From Bacillus sp. SM2101 (lineage in GTDB: Bacteria > Bacillota > Bacilli > Bacillales > SM2101): a stretch of 64,000 nucleotides of DNA. The translations under genes were made by a program, and so were the position numbers. The notes beneath the pieces were generated by a model that saw only the letters and a program-made list of their open reading frames with translations, searched no databases and was not told the origin of the DNA. Below, one piece after another: positions 35,631 to 44,443 of this stretch. The DNA lies in the NCBI RefSeq assembly GCF_018588585.1, contig NZ_JAEUFG010000001.1, positions 1-64,000 on the forward strand. The letters run 5' to 3'. Position 1 is the stretch's first letter. Each line of letters starts with the position of its first letter.

Positions 35631-35990
35631 CTAAAACCAGTTGACCCCTAAAGAATATAAACCAATACTCCCTATAAACGTTAGTACTATATATAATAAG
35701 CTACTTACATACTTTTTCTCTAAGATTAATTCTACTGCCTCCACGCTGAAAGTTGAATACGTAGTAAGCGCTCCAAAAAAACCTATTGTTATGAACGATT
35801 GAGCATAAGGATATAAGCCCGTTATAAAATGAACACTGATACCTAGACCGAAAGAGCCAATCCAATTAACAATGATCATTGAAACCGGAAACCCTAAATG
35901 TTTCTTTTTTTTTGAAATGAGTAAACCGATACTATATCGGCTCATTGCTCCTATCGCTCCCCCAAGCATGATTGACAAAATAGTCAACAC
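35631..35990 (-). CDS. crcB2: Fluoride channel FluC/CrcB, second subunit gene
   Basis: 119 residues, four transmembrane helices. Family marks are GGAIGAMSRYSIG at the start, NWIGSFGLGI with the conserved Asn, and GFFGALTTYSTFSVE with the Na+/F- pathway TTYSTF motif. It forms a dimeric channel that expels fluoride. It lies 17 bp after the first crcB gene; paired genes often make heterodimers. The exact start is uncertain: GTG (35993, 35990) and TTG (35987) are clustered behind AAGGTG. Confidence 0.92.
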   Translation of the reverse strand: MLTILSIMLGGAIGAMSRYSIGLLISKKKKHLGFPVSMIIVNWIGSFGLGISVHFITGLYPYAQSFITIGFFGALTTYSTFSVEAVELILEKKYVSSLLYIVLTFIGSIGLYSLGVNWF

Positions 35991-36009
35991 CACATCACCT
36001 TCCTATCAC

Positions 36010-36390
36010 TTATCTTTTTACTCCTCGTCCAATTACTATCCCGATAAAAGATAATATTAAGCCTAGCAATAACGTTAAACTTATATAAACAAACATTACA
36101 CTTGAATATTGCTGAGTATTTAAAATATATATATCTGCTGCGAAAGCAGACATTGTTGTAAAACCTCCACAAAAACCTGTTCCAAGACATAGTTTGATAT
36201 TGCTTTTCATTTCATATCTTGCCGTTAGTCCTGATAACAAGCCTAATAAGAAGGAGCCTACCATATTTGCAATAAAAGTGGCAATTGGAAAAAAGTCATT
36301 CCCAAGACCAACTTGCAATAAATAACGTACACTTGCACCCAATGCCCCTCCAATTCCGACAGACAATATTTGTGTTAAATAGACGAACAT
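36010..36390 (-). CDS. crcB1: Fluoride channel FluC/CrcB, first subunit gene
   Basis: 126 residues, four transmembrane helices. Motifs are GGALGASVRYLLQ, NMVGSFLLGLL and GFCGGFTTMSAFAAD. AGGAG lies seven bases before the ATG. Together with the next gene it forms a two-gene fluoride-resistance operon. I looked for a fluoride riboswitch in the leader and did not find the conserved GGNGAUGG-type start. Confidence 0.92.
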   Translation of the reverse strand: MFVYLTQILSVGIGGALGASVRYLLQVGLGNDFFPIATFIANMVGSFLLGLLSGLTARYEMKSNIKLCLGTGFCGGFTTMSAFAADIYILNTQQYSSVMFVYISLTLLLGLILSFIGIVIGRGVKR

Positions 36391-36531
36391 CTAATCACTC
36401 CTATATTATAAAAACTTGTAGACAGATAAAATATAGGCTTAATCCTCCTCCACAGCTTGTAAGTAATCAAGCTCAACTTCCGCTTTTTTCCCATATGATG
36501 AAAAGAATGAACGATAGGAGGCGGATGAAAT

Positions 36532-36750
36532 ATGTATCCACATCATTTTCAACGTTATCAAAGATTCCCATTTCTCCCCTTTTTAGCTGGACTTGCAATA
36601 AGCCCTTATGTTTTTAGACCACCATATTATCCTCCTTATTACGGCGGCTATCCCTATGGCGGAGGATATTATTATGGGGGAGGTTACGGAAACCCTTACA
36701 GTTTTGGTTATAATTATCCTTATTCGTATAGAAAGCACCCTTTAAATTAG
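36532..36750 (+). CDS. Small Gly/Tyr/Pro-rich protein, possibly spore or surface associated
   Basis: 72 residues: a short basic-aromatic start, one hydrophobic stretch (FLPFLAGLAISPYVF, residues 14-28), then a low-complexity tail of PYY, GGYPYGGG and YYYGGGYG runs. Such compositions occur in Bacillus spore coat and envelope proteins, but no family is certain. AGGAGG is 10 bases before the ATG; an alternative ATG in another frame five bases after AGGAGG would give an unrelated 30-residue peptide. A dispersed repeat starts at its stop codon. Confidence 0.6.
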   Translation: MYPHHFQRYQRFPFLPFLAGLAISPYVFRPPYYPPYYGGYPYGGGYYYGGGYGNPYSFGYNYPYSYRKHPLN

Positions 36751-36865
36751 GATGTTTTCGCATTAAATGTTGCTTTTCGTTAAAGACTATAAAAATCACA
36801 TCGTACACATCAGTTAATCATAATCATAAAACTAAAAGAGATTAATTAAGTTTACGAAAAGAGCC
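36750..36865 (+). repeat. Dispersed intergenic element, short copy
   Basis: GGATGTTTTCGCATTAAATG through AAGTTTACGAAAAGAGCC: both termini present, but only about 116 bp long, so the inner part is deleted. It begins at the stop codon of the Gly/Tyr-rich gene. Confidence 0.75.
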
Positions 36866-37110
36866 TTTAATTAACACTCTCAAACAATTGCTGCCTATTT
36901 ACCAATATCCAAGAGGACTTAAGTGTCCTCTGGACTTGTTCAGCCACACTCTCAAACGATAAGCAGAAAGATAAATTCCTATAAATAGTGTACAATGTGA
37001 GTAATTTATTTTACCATTAAGCATAAACAACTTTCTCGATATATCTTTTTTTTTGCAAATTCATACACAAAATGTATAATGGTATATATATACAAGCTAA
37101 TTAATTTTAA

Positions 37111-37232
37111 ATGCTCTTTTCGTAAACTAGAAGACAAATATGTCGTTTTACGAAACAGTCTTCGTTTTTAAAGAAGAAATGACGACAAATTCTAGCCGTA
37201 TTGAATATTCAACAATCTATGCTAAAACAGCT
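37111..37232 (-). repeat. Dispersed intergenic element upstream of ykyB
   Basis: ATGCTCTTTTCGTAAACTAG at the left and CAACAATCTATGCTAAAACAGC at the right. It has both termini in minus orientation and ends about 30 bp before the ykyB start codon. Confidence 0.7.
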
Positions 37233-37263
37233 ATTTTTAAAAGATAAATGAAAGGTGATGACC

Positions 37264-37731
37264 ATGAATAACTCAAATGAAATTCCTCCACTGAAACCTA
37301 CTATTAATAACCTCACTAAGGCTATCTTCATTGTAAACCGTCATGCTAAAACAGCTACAAACCCTAAATTTTTGTATCTGCTAAAGCGGAAGGCTCTGCA
37401 AAAACTGGTAGCTGAAAAAAAGGCGGAAAAGATTGGCCTTCACTTCTCTAGAAATCCTCGTAACAGCATTCAGCAATCAGATGTACTCGTGTCTGCTGGT
37501 GAATATTTTTTCCATATGCCCCCTACAAAAGATGATTTTTCAAAACTTCCACATCTTGGGGATTTAAATCAATCATATCGTAACCCTAAAACGCATATGC
37601 CATTGTCCCAGGCAAAAATGCTACTTCAAGCCTACGTCGGTGTTAAAGAAGATCATACAGATAAAGCACCTCCATCTTCTCAACGACGTAATAAACCAAT
37701 TTTTAAAAAACTTGGACAAAGTTATTTTTAA
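37264..37731 (+). CDS. ykyB: YkyB family protein
   Basis: 155 residues, basic and soluble. Conserved stretches KAIFIVNRHAKTATNPK, GLHFSRNPRNS and SYRNPKTHMPLSQAKMLL identify the YkyB family of Bacillus; function is unknown to me. The ATG at 37264 is chosen because AAAGGTG precedes it at normal distance, while upstream GTG/ATG codons overlap that site. In B. subtilis ykyB heads the yku region; here its downstream neighbour is qcrC, which is a different arrangement. Confidence 0.85.
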   Translation: MNNSNEIPPLKPTINNLTKAIFIVNRHAKTATNPKFLYLLKRKALQKLVAEKKAEKIGLHFSRNPRNSIQQSDVLVSAGEYFFHMPPTKDDFSKLPHLGDLNQSYRNPKTHMPLSQAKMLLQAYVGVKEDHTDKAPPSSQRRNKPIFKKLGQSYF

Positions 37732-37820
37732 ACAGCTCTTTCAGTAAACTTTGTTACTATTTGTACGATTGTAGAACACAGTTGAAGAGGTGTTATACAA
37801 GTTTTATCTATTTTAACAAA

Positions 37821-37974
37821 GGCTTTTATCGCAAACTCTGTTGCTATTGTTATTAAATTAGTATCTTAATATGTGGTTTTATACGTTAGTCATCGAAACA
37901 AAAAATGCCACTAGCGCTAGATGTATACGTGTTTATATCTAAAAACAAATAGTAGCAATCAAATGCAAAAACAT
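37821..37974 (-). repeat. Dispersed intergenic element between ykyB and qcrC
   Basis: GGCTTTTATCGCAAACTCTG at the left end and AGTAGCAATCAAATGCAAAAAC at the right end, with the inner AAATGCCACTAGCGCTAGAT segment. A fragment of another copy (AACAGCTCTTTCAGTAAACT) lies just before it at 37731-37760. Confidence 0.7.
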
Positions 37975-37981
37975 TCTTAAT

Positions 37982-38013
37982 AAAAAAAAGCTGACATTTA
38001 GTCAGCTTTTTTT
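37982..38013 (-). terminator. Terminator of the qcr operon
   Basis: AAAAAGCTGAC, loop, GTCAGCTTTTTTT. The right arm overlaps the qcrC stop codon; the minus strand ends in a long T-run. Confidence 0.88.
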
Positions 38014-38788
38014 AAGGCTTCAAGCTTTCGATAAACTCTGCAACCTTTTGAAGTTCTTCATCAGTTCCATTAAAAATGCCTGGAGGCATTGCCCCTTGTC
38101 CGTTAATCACAATATTTGTAATTTCATCAACAGTTAAGCCTGTATCAATAAGTGCTGGTGCTGCAGATCCACCTAACAAGTCATTACCGTGACAAGATAA
38201 ACAAGTATTTGCCTCTAATAATTTATAACCTTCAGCATCAGTATCTACCTCAACATCAGGTACAATAACAATTTCTCCTTGCTTTTTAGCTAATTCCCAA
38301 TCATGCTGATCTACAGATTCCCAAGTTAAGAAAGTAATTGCCGCGATTGATAATAGCATGAATCCTGTAGCTAAAGGTCTTTTAAGAGGACGGCGCTCTG
38401 GTCCTCGGTCTAAAAATGGCGCGAGCAATAATGCACCAAATGCTAATCCTGGCATAATAAATGCACCTAATACTGTATACTGACTAGACGCATAAGTATA
38501 TTTAAGTAATTGATATAAGAATAAGAAATACCAGTCAGGCAGTGGAGTATACCCAGTATCAGTCGGATCCGCCATACGCTCTAAAGGCGATGGATGGGCT
38601 ACTGTTAAGATTAGGTATGCGGTAAGAAAGACTGCTCCTACCATCCATTCTTTCAATAAGAAGTTTGGCCAAAATGCCTCGGTTTTCCCTGGGTATTCCG
38701 AATAATCTTTCGGGATATTCGGTTTACGCATTTCTACCGCTTTCACGCGGGAATCACCTACAAATTTCATCCCTTTTCCACGATGCAT
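38012..38788 (-). CDS. qcrC: Menaquinol:cytochrome c reductase, cytochrome b/c subunit
   Basis: 258 residues. This is a Bacillus-type fusion: an N-terminal part with three transmembrane helices equivalent to subunit IV/C-terminal cytochrome b (PLPDWYFLFLYQLLKY) is joined to a C-terminal cytochrome c domain with heme motif CLSCHG (near residue 210) and a distal Met ligand (GAMPPG). It passes electrons from menaquinol towards cytochrome c at the membrane's outer face. It is the last gene of qcrABC. The ATG at 38788 is used; a TTG two codons earlier has a better-spaced AAGGAGG and may be the true start. Confidence 0.95.
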   Translation of the reverse strand: MHRGKGMKFVGDSRVKAVEMRKPNIPKDYSEYPGKTEAFWPNFLLKEWMVGAVFLTAYLILTVAHPSPLERMADPTDTGYTPLPDWYFLFLYQLLKYTYASSQYTVLGAFIMPGLAFGALLLAPFLDRGPERRPLKRPLATGFMLLSIAAITFLTWESVDQHDWELAKKQGEIVIVPDVEVDTDAEGYKLLEANTCLSCHGNDLLGGSAAPALIDTGLTVDEITNIVINGQGAMPPGIFNGTDEELQKVAEFIESLKP

Positions 38789-38837
38789 ATTCAATTCTCC
38801 CTCCTTTGTTTAAGGTATATACAATTATTCATATATT

Positions 38838-39512
38838 TTATAGTGGACCTGAAATTCCTTGCTTACGGATCATTAAGAAGTGGGCTCCCATCAATCCAAG
38901 TAAAGCTCCTGGTAAGAAGAATACATGAATAGCAAAGAAACGGGTTAATGTTTGTGCCCCTACAATTTCACTGTGTCCAGCTAATAGTGTTTTTAATTGT
39001 TCACCTATTAACGGTGTTTGTACTGCTATTTCTAGTCCTACTTTAGTAGCGAAGAGCGCTTTCATATCCCAAGGTAATAAATAGCCTGTGAATCCTAATC
39101 CTAACATTACAAAGAATATTAAAACTCCAACAACCCAGTTAAGTTCACGTGGCTTTTTATATGCCCCTTGGAAAAATACTCGTAGCGTATGTAAAAACAT
39201 CATAACAATAACTAAGCTAGCACCCCAATGATGCATTCCGCGAACAATTTGCCCAAAGGCTACTTCGTTTTGTAAGTAATAAACCGATTTCCATGCATTT
39301 TCAATATCTGGAACATAATACATCGTTAAGAACATACCAGATAGAATTTGAATGACAGTAACAAAAAATGTCAAGCCACCAAAGCAATACACAAATGCTG
39401 AGAAATGATGGGCTGGGTTAACATGCTCAGGTACTTCATGGTCAGCTATATCTCGCCACAAAGGCGTAATGTCTAATCGCTCATCAATCCAATCATAAAT
39501 CTTGTTTAACAT
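38838..39512 (-). CDS. qcrB: Menaquinol:cytochrome c reductase, cytochrome b subunit
   Basis: 224 residues, four transmembrane helices, b6-type. Heme-ligand histidines are visible in GMHHWGAS (His94/95), FLHTLR (His108), IHVFF (His196) and GAHFLM (His211). Cys43 (VYCFGG) is the residue that covalently holds an extra heme in Bacillus bc complexes. It has LPWDMK at the quinone site. It follows qcrA by three bases, so the two are translated from one message. Confidence 0.96.
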   Translation of the reverse strand: MLNKIYDWIDERLDITPLWRDIADHEVPEHVNPAHHFSAFVYCFGGLTFFVTVIQILSGMFLTMYYVPDIENAWKSVYYLQNEVAFGQIVRGMHHWGASLVIVMMFLHTLRVFFQGAYKKPRELNWVVGVLIFFVMLGLGFTGYLLPWDMKALFATKVGLEIAVQTPLIGEQLKTLLAGHSEIVGAQTLTRFFAIHVFFLPGALLGLMGAHFLMIRKQGISGPL

Positions 39513-39515
39513 TAA

Positions 39516-40025
39516 TTACGCCTCCTTTCGTGGTTTTGCTTTTCCTAGATATAACGTCCCGTCCTCTACTTTAAAATCATACACATCTAGCGGTGCCAAA
39601 GGTGGTGTACCAGGTACATTGGTTCCATCCTTCGTATAAAGACCAAGATGACATGGACAGAAGAAGTGGTTAGGATTGCTATCATCTGTATTCCAGTCTA
39701 CAACACAGCCTAAATGCTTACATATAGGTGATAATGCGACGATTTCATCCTTTTCATCTTTATACACCCAAGCTGTATAAGGAACCTCTGACTCATACCA
39801 TGCATCAACTTGATCGACTTTAAAAGAATACGATTGCGGCGCGTTTGTTAAATCTGTAACTTGTGCAACAGGAAGCATTTCTTGTTCTTCCGATGGTCTA
39901 AGTACAGGGTCAACTGCGAAGCGAACCATCGGCATTAGCATCCCTGCCGCCATAAATCCACCGACACCAGTAAGAGTGTAGTTCAAAAATTGTCGTCTAG
40001 AAACTCGGTGATTTTTCTCGCTCAT
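39516..40025 (-). CDS. qcrA: Menaquinol:cytochrome c reductase, Rieske iron-sulfur subunit
   Basis: 169 residues. A twin-arginine type anchor (SRRQFLNYTL plus hydrophobic stretch) keeps the N-terminus in the membrane. The Rieske [2Fe-2S] ligands are in CKHLGC and CPCHLG, and GTPPLAPL forms the proline loop. It takes one electron from menaquinol in the bc complex. ATG at 40025 has GAGGGGGG just upstream; the longer frame lacks this. First gene of qcrABC, with tandem promoters upstream. Confidence 0.96.
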   Translation of the reverse strand: MSEKNHRVSRRQFLNYTLTGVGGFMAAGMLMPMVRFAVDPVLRPSEEQEMLPVAQVTDLTNAPQSYSFKVDQVDAWYESEVPYTAWVYKDEKDEIVALSPICKHLGCVVDWNTDDSNPNHFFCPCHLGLYTKDGTNVPGTPPLAPLDVYDFKVEDGTLYLGKAKPRKEA

Positions 40026-40099
40026 ATTTTTCCCCCCTCTAAACATTGCTAGGTCCTTCCCGGACATACATTATACACATATAAAACTAGGACATACTC

Positions 40100-40155
40100 A
40101 TGATATATCAATATGCCAATGAGGTCAATATTATCATTCTCTTAAAACATGTCAA
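40100..40155 (-). promoter_or_regulatory. Two overlapping sigma-A promoters of qcrABC
   Basis: Minus strand: TTGACA (40150-40155), 16 bp, TAATAT (40128-40133); and TTGACC (40123-40128), 17 bp, TATCAT (40100-40105). Both precede qcrA. Confidence 0.65.
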
Positions 40156-40177
40156 CTATGTGTCCTACTATAGAGAT

Positions 40178-40645
40178 TTATTTGTTTTTTTCTCTCCACG
40201 TATTAATAAAAAGTGGAATTAATTGATTTACTTGTTCTTTCATCATTGTATTGTAGGCTTCGTCATCTAAATGTTCAAGTGGTAAGGCGGGCAACCAGAT
40301 TAACATATCTTCCATTATAGATTCAATTTGCTTCCATTCACTATCACTTGTCAAAATAAAGATATGCTTTATGCCATTAGCTTTTAATTCATTACACCAC
40401 GTAAACAACTTATTTTTCTTCGTTTCTATCTCCTCATCTTGCATGTATGTAAACTGTGGTAATAGCAATAACCTTCCTTTAAACTGACGCTCCAACTCAT
40501 AAGTAATCATCCCTATGAATTCTCCCATAGTTACAGTTGACTTGATATTTGAACCTAAACCGAATGGTATTAGTGGAATGATAGCAGAATCAACATAGTC
40601 TGCCGATTTCAAATACATGTCAATATCATTGATTGTCCATCTCAA
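40178..40645 (-). CDS. ypiF: YpiF family protein (DUF2487)
   Basis: 155 residues, soluble. MRWTINDIDMYLKSADYVDSAI at the start is characteristic of the YpiF/DUF2487 family, always found beside qcrABC in Bacillus; function is unknown. A TTG at 40645 with GGAGGG seven bases upstream is the start; there is no ATG in frame nearby. It is followed 23 bases later by the qcr promoters, so it may be read separately or run into qcrABC. Confidence 0.85.
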   Translation of the reverse strand: MRWTINDIDMYLKSADYVDSAIIPLIPFGLGSNIKSTVTMGEFIGMITYELERQFKGRLLLLPQFTYMQDEEIETKKNKLFTWCNELKANGIKHIFILTSDSEWKQIESIMEDMLIWLPALPLEHLDDEAYNTMMKEQVNQLIPLFINTWREKNK

Positions 40646-40732
40646 AATTATCCCTCCATCATTCAGTCTGAAAAACTAAATTTCCTTACTAGCAAAAAAC
40701 ATATCATAATTACATTCATAAGAAAACTACAA

Positions 40733-40769
40733 ATAAAAAAAAACCTTGCTAAATTATAACGCAAGGTTA
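40733..40769 (-). terminator. Terminator of ypiA-reoY
   Basis: AACCTTGC, 11-base loop, GCAAGGTT, then TTTTTTTTT on the minus strand. Confidence 0.88.
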
Positions 40770-40797
40770 CATACAATAAAAAAAGTTCATAAAATGT

Positions 40798-41334
40798 TCA
40801 TATTTTCTTTAAGATTTCAGTTAATCGGTTAAATTCATCTTTATCATCACAGTCAAGCGCCTCATCAATCAGCTTTAACAGTTTGTCTTTTTGAAACGAT
40901 TGTATAGAATCCTCTAAAAACCTTTCAGCTAAAATGCGGTCTTTCTCATTGATATGCATCTGTTTTGGAATATATGGATTTTCCTCTAAAACAGCAGCAT
41001 AATTGGGAGAATGTATGGATGCTCGAAAGTTTAGCTGTATATAAATCTCCTCTTCCCGGTTTAACCTTATGTCATGAAAGGATTTTTCAGCATCTGTTGT
41101 CATCACATTTTCTTTATAAAAACGAAAGGGAACATCATCAACACAATGTGTTGACATAATAATTCCTCGAGGGCAATATTGCGATTGTTCTACAAAATGA
41201 ACGTGTTTCATTAGTTGATCATGACTCATTAAGTAGTTTAAAATCCAAACACACTCTCTTCTTTTTAATTGATAGTTACTTAAGAACCAACGAATAAAAT
41301 CTTTTTTTTCATTAACAGAAACAGGAATCGCCAT
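40798..41334 (-). CDS. reoY: ReoY/YpiB (UPF0302), regulator of MurA proteolysis
   Basis: 178 residues. [29 protein letters not shown] at the start and the C-terminal [13 protein letters not shown] identify the UPF0302/YpiB family. In Listeria the homologue ReoY, together with a YpiA homologue and ReoM, controls ClpCP-dependent degradation of MurA and thereby peptidoglycan synthesis. The preceding gene here is ypiA, which supports the same role. ATG at 41334 follows a GGAGGGAAGGAAG stretch. Confidence 0.85.
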   Translation of the reverse strand: MAIPVSVNEKKDFIRWFLSNYQLKRRECVWILNYLMSHDQLMKHVHFVEQSQYCPRGIIMSTHCVDDVPFRFYKENVMTTDAEKSFHDIRLNREEEIYIQLNFRASIHSPNYAAVLEENPYIPKQMHINEKDRILAERFLEDSIQSFQKDKLLKLIDEALDCDDKDEFNRLTEILKKI

Positions 41335-41420
41335 ACTCTTCCTTCCCTCCTTTTCAACTATAAAAGGAAAACAAAACAATTAACAGCTATACAAGTTAGA
41401 CAACATGATTCAACTAATCA

Positions 41421-42677
41421 TTAATAATCCATTTGTAATAACATATCAGCAATTTCCGTATTGGCAGGGTCTAGTTCAAGTAACTGTAAAAAAACTGTTT
41501 TCGCCTCATCTCTCAAGCCTTCTTCAACTAAGAAATAACCGTACTCTTCAAGAAATGCAATATCATTGTTAAAGAAAGTATATGCGAGACGATAATGTTT
41601 TAATGCATCTGAAAACTTTTCAAGTTTGCTTTTAGCTTTTGCTATTTGCCAAGCAAACTGGAGATCATCTAATCCATATCTTTTTGCTTCTTCAATTGTA
41701 TTTACAACCTCGTCATAGTTCTCTTCAATCATGAAAAGCTCAATTAACGTATGGATTACTTCGACGTATTCTGGATCTAATGCTAAGGCTTCATATAGAT
41801 ATTGAATGGCATCCGTATTCTCACCTGCAGAAATCGCTAATTTCCCTGCATAATAATATAATTCTTTATTATATTCGTCCACTGCAAGTCCTTCTTTTAC
41901 TACTTCCAAGCTTTTAGTCGTAGCACCCTCATGCTCATAAGACTTTGCTAAATATAAATATAATGAAGTATATTCAGGATCCATCTCTTTAAGATCAGTA
42001 AGTTTCTTAATTGCGGTTTGATAGTTTTCAGCTTGATAAGCAGTAAATCCGTAACCAAACAATAAATTAATATCTACATTTTCTTCTAGTGCTGCTTGAT
42101 AATATTGAAGTGACTTTTCAAATTCACCGCTTGAACTGTATGCTTCTGCAATACGTTGATTAAGATTTACTCCTGAAATTGTTTCACTATTTTCTACGAG
42201 TCGAATGAAGTACGCTAGACTTTTATTAAAATATCCATGACTTAGATAAAATTCTCCAAGGGCAAAGTCAATAAGTGGTTCATTAGGTAAAATACTTTTT
42301 GCTTCCAGTAATTTTTGTTCACAAACTTCCTCTAAACCTTGCATTTCATATAAATCTGCAAGCAGCAATAACGCTTGAGGAAATGCTGGATCTTCTTTGG
42401 ATACGGTATTTAATACCTCAATAGCTTCATCTTCATGATTTAAGTCGATTAGCACGTCAGCCAAGAAAGTTAATAACTCTCCTTCATTAGGATAAAGTAG
42501 TAACAATTCTTCAAGCACAACTTTGGCGTCATCTGCGAACCCTAAATCGAAATATATCTCCGCAATCCGGTACTTTTCGTCATCTGTACAGTTTAGCTTT
42601 AAACTATTTAGAAGATCAATACCTCTCTCTACATCTCCATTATCTATATAACTTAACGCTTTATCGATAGTACTCAT
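41421..42677 (-). CDS. ypiA: TPR-repeat protein YpiA
   Basis: 418 residues made of about 11-12 tetratricopeptide repeats (for example AEIYFDLGFADDAKVVLEEL and LAKSYEHEGATTKSLEVVKE) ending in LELDPANTEIADMLLQ. It is a cytoplasmic scaffold expected to interact with ReoY in MurA turnover (from homologues). The ATG at 42677 is chosen because AGAGG precedes it and because the 32-codon upstream extension runs into a dispersed repeat. It is cotranscribed with reoY. Confidence 0.88.
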   Translation of the reverse strand: MSTIDKALSYIDNGDVERGIDLLNSLKLNCTDDEKYRIAEIYFDLGFADDAKVVLEELLLLYPNEGELLTFLADVLIDLNHEDEAIEVLNTVSKEDPAFPQALLLLADLYEMQGLEEVCEQKLLEAKSILPNEPLIDFALGEFYLSHGYFNKSLAYFIRLVENSETISGVNLNQRIAEAYSSSGEFEKSLQYYQAALEENVDINLLFGYGFTAYQAENYQTAIKKLTDLKEMDPEYTSLYLYLAKSYEHEGATTKSLEVVKEGLAVDEYNKELYYYAGKLAISAGENTDAIQYLYEALALDPEYVEVIHTLIELFMIEENYDEVVNTIEEAKRYGLDDLQFAWQIAKAKSKLEKFSDALKHYRLAYTFFNNDIAFLEEYGYFLVEEGLRDEAKTVFLQLLELDPANTEIADMLLQMDY

Positions 42678-42714
42678 ATAACAGTAATCCTCTCTATTTA
42701 AACTCATTTTTACT

Positions 42715-42877
42715 GGCTGTTTCCGCATTAATTGTTGCATTTCTTTATAAGAAATAAAATACGTATAAAACAAGCTTTCATGGAAACTTTTCTCATTTTA
42801 AATGTGGTCAACTGCATATATTTATTTGTTGCTTTCCTATATAAATCTCGAGAGCAACAAAGTTTGCGAAAAGAGCC
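42715..42877 (+). repeat. Dispersed intergenic element, full-length copy
   Basis: GGCTGTTTCCGCATTAATTG at 42715 to GAGCAACAAAGTTTGCGAAA then AGAGCC at 42877; 163 bp with both 25-bp terminal inverted repeats well preserved. It is the best single copy for a reference sequence. Confidence 0.85.
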
Positions 42878-42918
42878 TTCTTATTTTATTATCACATCAA
42901 GTATTAATTATGTTCTGT

Positions 42919-43830
42919 TTATGTAGGTGCAGAAAAATACCCAGGAATTTTAACACTACATTCATTTCCAAAACCTGGTCGGAAGTCGATTTTATCACCT
43001 GATTTAATAACTACACCCTTATGCACCGTTATAGCGGGGTTATGATTATGATAATCGACAAATGCTTTTTGAGCAACTTTCTTTACTTGATCTTCTTTGT
43101 TATACAAATTATAATCAACTTCCCCTCCAACTCGAATATCCCCTTTAGCCGGATAGATTCCTATCTTTGTTAATACTTCCTTTGACAACGGCCTTCCCTC
43201 TTGTGGACATTCTGCAATAGTTGGAATTTTATGTGTTGATGTATGATGATTCCAAATCTTTGTAAGCTTTTTTTGCTCTTGCTTTGGTCGATTTTGATTT
43301 TGCCAAACAGGGATAAATACAATTGGATATAAAAATAATGCTTCCCTAATCCATCCCCACTGTACATCAAATAAATCATCTTCATGTTCAATTTCAACTA
43401 ATATTACTGGTATTTTATTTCGTTTACAAGCTCGTACAAAAGAAGGGGTTAATGTTTTCAAAGAAATTTGCACTCCAATGTAATAATCAATCGGACTGTT
43501 AACTAAATTTCCCCGAACTTTATTGAGTTCATTTATTAGCTGATTTTCATAAGGAATTTTACAAATAACAAGTATTGTTGTACAGCCCTTCATGAGGAAA
43601 TGAGTCCGAAGGTGTTGTTTAAATAATTGAAAGGGGAGGGATGTCGATAGTGATAGATCAAGCATCACATGACCAGGCGTAACGATAAAACTATTGACGT
43701 TCATCTTAAGCGAACGAAACCTGTTGGCGTTTTCTCTTATAAAGTCAATCTTATTATTTTTTACAAATATCGAACATGCTTCGACTCCATTACCTTTTAA
43801 CACTTTGGCTTCATCAATAATATATGCCAT
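42919..43830 (-). CDS. Amidohydrolase-like protein lacking the metal motif
   Basis: 303 residues, soluble. The N-terminus (YIIDEAKVLKGNG...VKNNKIDFI) and C-terminus (HKGVVIKSGDKIDFRPG) look like the two halves of the composite beta-sandwich of amidohydrolase-fold enzymes. The junction TPGHVMLDLSLS stands where PGxxDxHxH is expected, but the histidine pair is missing. It is probably catalytically dead or a very divergent family; I cannot assign a function. AAGGGGG precedes the ATG. It sits between aroA and ypiA, where I remember no gene in B. subtilis, flanked by dispersed repeats on both sides. Confidence 0.6.
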   Translation of the reverse strand: MAYIIDEAKVLKGNGVEACSIFVKNNKIDFIRENANRFRSLKMNVNSFIVTPGHVMLDLSLSTSLPFQLFKQHLRTHFLMKGCTTILVICKIPYENQLINELNKVRGNLVNSPIDYYIGVQISLKTLTPSFVRACKRNKIPVILVEIEHEDDLFDVQWGWIREALFLYPIVFIPVWQNQNRPKQEQKKLTKIWNHHTSTHKIPTIAECPQEGRPLSKEVLTKIGIYPAKGDIRVGGEVDYNLYNKEDQVKKVAQKAFVDYHNHNPAITVHKGVVIKSGDKIDFRPGFGNECSVKIPGYFSAPT

Positions 43831-44117
43831 AATATCCCCCTTGAAATGATAAAAAGGTCTTATGACAAGCTATGTACGAAGCATGGTAACTATGACACAA
43901 ATTATCAAATCAATAACGTCTCTCTTCCTCTCAATCAATATATCTTAAGATAGTATTTTATGACGAGATACGATTAAATATATTCCGCTCTTTTATAATG
44001 CTCTGTCGATTAGCATTGTTACTATTTTTACAAAATCTAGCTATAAGCTTTCATATCATTAACATCGTTAGTTAGCATATAGACACTTTAATGTTCAATC
44101 TGCTAATAAAAAACAAA
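43831..44117. other. Gene-free stretch upstream of the amidohydrolase-like gene
   Basis: Contains CGCTCTTTTATAATGCTCTG and GCATTGTTACTATTTTTAC near 43985-44035, probably a remnant of one terminus of the dispersed family. No clear promoter or gene was found. Confidence 0.3.
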
Positions 44118-44258
44118 GGCACTTTTGTTAACCTTGTTACTTTGTTACTAATAATGGACAGTAAGGTAATCTTTCTCAAGTAAAAAAGGTACCACGAACG
44201 TTAAATATTTCACTTTTATATGTAAGAACGACTAGGAACAACCAATGAGAAAACAGCC
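44118..44258 (-). repeat. Dispersed intergenic element between aroA and the amidohydrolase-like gene
   Basis: GGCACTTTTGTTAACCTTGT at the left, GGTACCACGAACGTTAAATA inside, and CAACCAATGAGAAAACAGCC at the right, in minus orientation, about 141 bp. Confidence 0.7.
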
Positions 44259-44392
44259 AAAAACATATGATTTGTTGCAACCCTCCTACTTACTTCTAAA
44301 TAAACATTAACCTAGTTATTAATTACACAACAAATAACTAAACCCTCCCGGAAAAGTAAAAATGAACGTCTAAATGCCAGCTCTACTCCGAT

Positions 44393-44420
44393 AAAAAACC
44401 CCACCTCTTTAGGTGGGGAA
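44393..44420 (-). terminator. Terminator of the aro/his/tyr operon
   Basis: CCCCACCT, loop CTTT, AGGTGGGG; on the minus strand TTTTTTATC follows. It lies 24 bp past the aroA stop. Confidence 0.9.
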
Positions 44421-44443
44421 TTCTTACAAAAATCTACCGTACT

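Noticed and set aside
36391-36531. Fluoride riboswitch in front of the crcB pair
   Set aside because: The genes invite one, but the conserved GGNGAUGG-type start and pseudoknot partner are not visible in the leader.
42678-42773. N-terminal extension of ypiA by 32 codons
   Set aside because: The extension overlaps a full-length dispersed repeat and lacks a ribosome site, whereas ATG at 42677 has one.
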